Assembly: GCF_024218775.1 (NCBI RefSeq) | Contig: NZ_CP100404.1 | Location: 868,001-932,000 of the forward strand | Direction: 5' to 3' | DNA length: 64,000 bases | DNA from: Haloarcula marina | GTDB lineage: Archaea; Halobacteriota; Halobacteria; Halobacteriales; Haloarculaceae | The notes under the pieces: model-generated | The model's database searches: none | What the model was told of the DNA's origin: nothing | Seen by the model: only the letters and a program-made list of their open reading frames with translations | In this document: in pieces, positions 60,170 through 64,000 of the stretch | Layout: each line of letters starts with the position of its first letter | Numbering within the stretch: position 1 is the stretch's first letter | Translations under genes and position numbers: made by a program

Positions 60170-60940
60170 CTATCCGGGTAGAGATATTTCCAGTTCGAAC
60201 TCGTTAGCGATTCCGAGAACCTTGTTCGGGAGTTCGTTCTCGAACCATTCGTCGTCCATGCGCTTTGCCGGACTCGCGACGCTGAAGGACCCGATGTTTC
60301 GGCCGTCCGGTCCACCGACCGGGACGCCGACCGCCTTGACGCCGTCGAGTTGCTCTTCGTGGTTGAACGCGAATCCTCTGTCCCTAATCGTGTCGAGTTC
60401 GTCGAGCAGTTCGTCGCGGTCCGTTATCGACCGCTGCGTCTCGGGTTGCAGCCCGTGGCGCTCGATTATCTCCTCGACTCGCGGCCGCGGTAGTTCGGAG
60501 AGAATCGCCTTTCCACTCGCGGTGACGTGGAGCGGTGCCTGCTTTCCGACGGTCGAATAGCTCCAGACGGCGTGCTTTCCTGAATGCGTGTACAGGTACA
60601 CGCCGCGGCCGTGTTCCTCGACGACGAACACCGCCCGGCAATCCGTCTCTTCTGCGAGTTGTTCGGTGTAGGACTGCGCCGTCTTGTACTCATCGCGGAG
60701 GTTACGCACGTGCGTTCCGAGTCTGAGGAACTCGAAACTGAGTCGATAGAAGTCGCCCTCTTTCGCGACGAACTCTTCTGCTTCTAAGGTCGCGAGATGG
60801 CTGTGGACCGTGCTCGAGGCCATTCCGAGCGCGTCGGCGAGTTCGGTCACTCGCGCTTCACCGTGTTCTTCAAGTGCTCTAACGACGGCGAGCGTGGTTT
60901 TCGTCGTCTGCAACGTCCGTGATTGTGTGTTGGTTCCCAT
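60170..60940 (-). CDS. IclR-family transcriptional regulator
   Basis: A 256-residue regulator: winged helix (ARVTELADALGMASSTVHSHLATLEAEEFV) and effector domain (YSTVGKQAPLHVTASGKAILSELPRP...NHEEQLDGVKAVGVPVGGPDGRNIGSFSVASPAKR). An ATG at 60946 is in frame, but a strong A/T box (GTATATAAAA on the plus strand, 60961-60970) centred 26 bases away supports ATG 60940 (MGTN). It lies upstream of the BKACE gene, same strand, and may control it or the divergent SDR/transporter genes. Confidence 0.92.
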   Translation of the reverse strand: MGTNTQSRTLQTTKTTLAVVRALEEHGEARVTELADALGMASSTVHSHLATLEAEEFVAKEGDFYRLSFEFLRLGTHVRNLRDEYKTAQSYTEQLAEETDCRAVFVVEEHGRGVYLYTHSGKHAVWSYSTVGKQAPLHVTASGKAILSELPRPRVEEIIERHGLQPETQRSITDRDELLDELDTIRDRGFAFNHEEQLDGVKAVGVPVGGPDGRNIGSFSVASPAKRMDDEWFENELPNKVLGIANEFELEISLPG

Positions 60941-61368
60941 GCACATGGTCTTTCGGCGAGGTATATAAAATCCACTGCTGCGGGAAAACCCGTGGCTGTG
61001 GTTCTGTCACAAGGGGCCTTCGCGCTCTGTATTTTCTAATCGCATGGGGGTATTTGCTGTAATGCGGTTTGGGGGGCTCTACAGCGTCGGAACAGTGGCC
61101 ACATATAAAGTCCATTTTGGGTGAATGAACTGTGGGATTCCTATTCTGCAACCAAGTCTGCCGTATATTTATACATATGTTTGTACTATATCCAAAATGC
61201 TGTGGTTTTTCGATGTAACAAATGCGCTCTGCGGGGCTCGGCGACACCCCAATTCGCGAAGTGCGAATAGAGGAATTATTTATCGTGTAGGATGCTCCGT
61301 CTCGTCGGTACTGTTGGCACTACTCCCGGTACAAGCACACGAACGACGTTGAATGTCCGAAACGAGCC
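60941..61368. other. Intergenic region upstream of the IclR gene
   Basis: No gene seen. Holds the IclR A/T box (60961-60970), an A/T-rich block at about 61160-61195, and a short inverted repeat ATTCGC/GCGAAT around 61252-61268. Right side is the end of the BKACE gene. Confidence 0.5.
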
Positions 61369-62223
61369 TCAGAGACCAAGCATCTCACGCGCTTCGTCGG
61401 GACTCGCTATCGGTCGGTTCAGTTCGTCGGCGATGCGAGCGGCGCGCTCGACGAACTGGGCGTTGCTCTCTGCGAGCTCTCCCTTTCGGTAGTAGATGTT
61501 GTCTTCCATCCCGACCCGGACGTGCCCACCCAGCGTGATGGCCATCGTCGTCAGCGGGAGTTGATGACGGCCAACCGCGAGCGCCTGCCACTCGGCCGGG
61601 GCCGGGAGATTGTCGACCAGATTCAGGAGGTTACGAGGATGTGGTGGCGTCCCCGTTTGCATCCCGAGGATGAGCGTACACCAATACGGTGTCTCCAGCA
61701 GGCCCTCGTCGATGAGGTGTTCCATTTCGGGGTAGTGGCCGGGATTGAACACTTCCAGTTCCGGTTTCACCCCCGCCTCGCGCATCCGCTCGGCGTACTC
61801 CTCGTTCTGTTCCCGCGTGTTCTCTGCCGTACGGGTCTGCCCGAAGTTCATCGGCCCGAGGTCCATCGTCGCCATCTCCGGTCGCGGTTCCGTTTCGAGT
61901 ACGGGCGCGATACGTTCCTCGCGGGAGTAGATACCGCCGCCGCCTGTGGTGAAGTTGACGATGATGTCGTCGCAGTACTCGTCGATGGCGTCGAGGAGTT
62001 CCTGATACCGCGCGACGGACTTCGTCTTCTTGCCATCCTCGTCCCGCGCGTGGAGGTGAACGATGGACGCGCCAGCCTCCTCACAGGCCGCGAGGTCCTG
62101 TGCGACTTCGACCGGTTGCTCCGGCAGATTCGGGTTCGCGTCTTTCCCGTGGTGCCCGCCGGTCGTTGCTACACTGATTATCAACTTCTTCTCGAAGTAG
62201 TCGGCGTACCCGCTGTATGGCAT
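61369..62223 (-). CDS. Beta-keto acid cleavage enzyme (BKACE, DUF849)
   Basis: A 284-residue TIM-barrel zinc enzyme that splits a beta-keto acid with acetyl-CoA, giving acetoacetate and a CoA ester. Zinc ligands His56 and His58 (IVHLHARDEDG) and Glu in HVRVGMEDN are present, with ATTGGHHGKDANPNLP at the N terminus and FTTGGGG in the core. The ATG at 62223 (MPYSGYADY) is preceded by an A/T box at 62245-62254 at leaderless distance; the longer upstream frame is not supported. The specific keto acid cannot be predicted without active-site modelling. Confidence 0.93.
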   Translation of the reverse strand: MPYSGYADYFEKKLIISVATTGGHHGKDANPNLPEQPVEVAQDLAACEEAGASIVHLHARDEDGKKTKSVARYQELLDAIDEYCDDIIVNFTTGGGGIYSREERIAPVLETEPRPEMATMDLGPMNFGQTRTAENTREQNEEYAERMREAGVKPELEVFNPGHYPEMEHLIDEGLLETPYWCTLILGMQTGTPPHPRNLLNLVDNLPAPAEWQALAVGRHQLPLTTMAITLGGHVRVGMEDNIYYRKGELAESNAQFVERAARIADELNRPIASPDEAREMLGL

Positions 62224-62244
62224 CGTGCGAATGGTCGCGGAACG

Positions 62245-62254
62245 ATTATTTAGA
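62245..62254 (-). promoter_or_regulatory. A/T box for the BKACE gene
   Basis: Minus strand reads TCTAAATAAT, centred 27 bases before the ATG at 62223; the gene should be leaderless. Confidence 0.5.
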
Positions 62255-62431
62255 GTTTGTGGTGGCACGCTCTCTCCGGGGTCCACACTGCAGTTTCGCG
62301 CGCGGAAGCCCGGGAGCAGTCGCTGCCGAGTCCCCTCAATCAGCACAGCGGGGAGACAGGATGCCGGTGGGGGTTGGACGCTGTCGTCTCATCTGTCGAC
62401 AGTTCTGCCTGTGCGGCCCCGATGTGGGGAA

Positions 62432-62441
62432 GATTTATATA
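62432..62441 (+). promoter_or_regulatory. A/T box for the SDR gene
   Basis: The segment GATTTATATA is centred about 27 bases before the ATG at 62464. Confidence 0.5.
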
Positions 62442-62463
62442 TCTCGTCTGAATCAAACCAGAT

Positions 62464-63240
62464 ATGCGTCCCGAGAGTACCGCTATCGTCACTGGTGGCG
62501 CCCGCGGTATCGGACAGTCAATCTGTGTAGAACTCGCGCGAAGAGGGGCGGACGTCGTCGTCGCTGACCTCAATGGCGACGAGATGGCCGAAACCGAGAC
62601 GCTGGTCGAGGAGACCGGTCAGCGCTGCGTCGGCGTCGAGACCGACGTGTCCTCGGCCGACAGCGTCGGCAGTACGGTCGACTGGGTACTCGACGAGTTC
62701 GGGTCCATCGAGTGTCTGGTAAACAACGCGGGTATCGCCGGCCCGACGGCACCCTGCGAGGACGTTCAGCCGGAAGATTGGGAGCAGACGCTCGCCGTCA
62801 ACCTCAAGGGGCCCTTCCAGATGTGTCGGGCCGTCATCCCGCAGATGAAGCAGGCGTCGTACGGTCGCATCGTCAACATCGCCTCGGTGACCGGGAAGCG
62901 ACCGCTGCCGAACCGGACCCCCTACGCGACGAGCAAGATGGGTGTTATCGGACTGACGCGGACGCTGGCGGCCGAAGTAGGCGGCGAGAACATCAACGTC
63001 AACGCTGTCTGCCCGGGGTCCGTTGAGGGGCCTCGCATCCGGAAGGTCTTCGAGCGCCAGGCCTCCGAGACCGGCCGAACCTACGAGGAAATCAGAGGTG
63101 ACGTCGAACGGGAGACAGCACGCGGCGAACTCGTCGAACGGGAGGACGTCGCGGACCTGGTCGGCTACCTCTGTTCGGAACAGTCGAAACGAATCACCGG
63201 GCAGGACATCAACGTCTCGGCCGGGAAAATCATGTATTGA
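62464..63240 (+). CDS. Short-chain dehydrogenase/reductase (SDR)
   Basis: A 258-residue classical SDR: TGGARGIG (10-17), DLNGDE after strand 2 (acidic, NAD preference likely), NNAGIAGPTAPCEDV, catalytic Ser/Tyr/Lys in ASVTGKRPLPNRTPYATSKMG, and a C-terminal ITGQDINVSAGKIMY. Divergent from BKACE and followed by a transporter lipoprotein gene on the same strand, so it probably oxidises the imported substrate or makes the keto acid for BKACE. Substrate unknown. Confidence 0.93.
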   Translation: MRPESTAIVTGGARGIGQSICVELARRGADVVVADLNGDEMAETETLVEETGQRCVGVETDVSSADSVGSTVDWVLDEFGSIECLVNNAGIAGPTAPCEDVQPEDWEQTLAVNLKGPFQMCRAVIPQMKQASYGRIVNIASVTGKRPLPNRTPYATSKMGVIGLTRTLAAEVGGENINVNAVCPGSVEGPRIRKVFERQASETGRTYEEIRGDVERETARGELVEREDVADLVGYLCSEQSKRITGQDINVSAGKIMY

Positions 63241-63353
63241 CCGACGCCAGTCCACCAGTGACACGCTGCATCTCCTGACGGGAAACCGCCGCTAGACCCC
63301 TCTTTGCGCACGATATCGCGGCATCGAACGCCGACCAAACGTCCATAAACAAA

Positions 63354-63365
63354 ACTTATATATAG
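63354..63365 (+). promoter_or_regulatory. A/T box for the lipoprotein gene
   Basis: ACTTATATATAG is centred about 28 bases before the ATG at 63389, again at leaderless distance. Confidence 0.5.
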
Positions 63366-63388
63366 TGCCTGTCTGAATGTGAAAGTGG

Positions 63389-64000
63389 ATGTCAAACAAG
63401 CAGCCTTCAGGTTCGAGACGGACGTTTATGAATCGGCTCGCCGCCGCCGGTAGCGTGGGCCTCCTCGGCTCGCTCGCCGGTTGTGGTGGCAGTTCGGACG
63501 GCGGTTCCGATGGGTCCTCGGGTTCCGATGGGGGCACCAGCAGCGACGGTAGCAGTGACGGCAGCAGTGATGGTTCCAGTGACGGTGGGAGTGGCTCGCT
63601 GACTTCGATGGCCTCGATCGCCAACCGCCAGAACTCGTACTGGCTCAGCTGGGAGAAAGGCTACCTAGAGGCTGCAGAGGCCTTCGGATACGACACGAAC
63701 GTCCAGACGAACAACGGTGAGGTCCAGACACAGCAACAGCAGTTCGACACGGCGGTGTCGAACAACTCGGACTTCATCGTCGGCCAGACGTACACCAACG
63801 CCGCCGCAATCACGCTCGCGGAGACGCTGGCGAGCAGCGGCACGCCGGGTGTCCTCGCGGTCACCATCGCCGACTGGTTCGTCCCGCAGGACGCCGGTGA
63901 CGAGTACGTGACGTTCTTCACGCCGCACTTCGTCAACCACGCCTACAGCGCGGCGAAGATGCTGTTCGAGGCGATGGGCGGCAGCGGGACGTTCGTCCAC
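63389..64000 (+). CDS. Sugar-type ABC solute-binding lipoprotein (5' part; cut by window end)
   Basis: 204 codons are present and the frame is open at the right edge. The N terminus has a Tat motif (RR at 10-11), a hydrophobic stretch and lipobox AGC with Cys32, then a Ser/Asp/Gly repeat linker (about residues 33-70). The mature domain begins SLTSMASIANRQNSYWLSWEKGYLEAAEAFGY, the start of a ribose/xylose-like (PBP type 1) periplasmic binding fold: a ligand loop, then a helix. Permease and ATPase genes should lie beyond the window. Confidence 0.88.
   Translation, partial: MSNKQPSGSRRTFMNRLAAAGSVGLLGSLAGCGGSSDGGSDGSSGSDGGTSSDGSSDGSSDGSSDGGSGSLTSMASIANRQNSYWLSWEKGYLEAAEAFGYDTNVQTNNGEVQTQQQQFDTAVSNNSDFIVGQTYTNAAAITLAETLASSGTPGVLAVTIADWFVPQDAGDEYVTFFTPHFVNHAYSAAKMLFEAMGGSGTFVH

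Overview
The window is about 64 kb of a haloarchaeal chromosome (class Halobacteria). The evidence is a strongly GC-rich third codon position, very acidic proteins, Tat signal peptides with haloarchaeal lipoboxes, leaderless genes with an A/T box about 26 bp upstream of the ATG, and marker genes: ftsZ2 with the cdrS/cdrL division regulators, rdfA, an archaeal CobY/CbiZ cobalamin set, a haloarchaeal fructose PTS and archaeal pilus genes. Genus cannot be fixed from sequence alone. All family assignments come from reading motifs and recollection of families; no database search was run.

Layout. 1-8.7 kb is ordinary core: an alpha/beta hydrolase, a hotdog protein, the tRNA thiolase NcsA, a Tat-exported DUF4397 protein, then the division locus ftsZ2-cdrS-cdrL (minus strand, with a palindrome at the predicted cdrS transcription start), tRNA-Tyr with a decayed copy of its 3' end 123 bp downstream, and an aldo/keto reductase. 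8.9-17.1 kb holds an AstE/aspartoacylase-like hydrolase and a tightly overlapping cobalamin assembly/salvage operon (HAD-cbiB-cobS-cobY-cobD-cbiZ-cobA, then cbiP). 17.2-18.7 kb is a MinD/ParA ATPase paired with an unknown protein and a small winged-helix protein.

19-28 kb looks accessory: a regulator divergent from a long cytoplasmic type I sulfatase, with a formylglycine-generating enzyme and an SLC10-type transporter nearby, plus several membrane proteins. 28.2-35.3 kb is a minus-strand archaeal type IV pilus locus (PilB, PilC, then five pilin-like small proteins), interrupted by a small membrane-protein gene on the opposite strand that creates a start-site conflict.

36-46.8 kb is one catabolic unit: an IclR regulator divergent from an ABC sugar-type importer co-transcribed with a creatininase-family hydrolase, an unrecognised 382-aa protein, an enolase-superfamily enzyme, an SDR, RidA and a HAD phosphatase. 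47-49.7 kb is rdfA tail-to-tail with a zinc-hook SMC-like protein whose ATPase motifs are degenerate. 49.9-54.9 kb is the fructose PTS (ptfC-ptfA-ptsH-ptsI-ptfB) with a class I aldolase, followed by a decayed duplicate of the HAD gene in direct orientation.

55.5-64 kb is a second catabolic area: an alcohol dehydrogenase, a DUF59 protein and an amidohydrolase that together look like the accessory genes of bacterial propane/alkane monooxygenase clusters but without a monooxygenase here; two IclR regulators; a BKACE (DUF849) enzyme; an SDR; and the start of a Tat lipoprotein of a sugar-type ABC importer cut by the window end. The most interesting leads are the monooxygenase-accessory trio, the creatininase/enolase/RidA operon, the cytoplasmic sulfatase module, and the SMC-like partner of rdfA.
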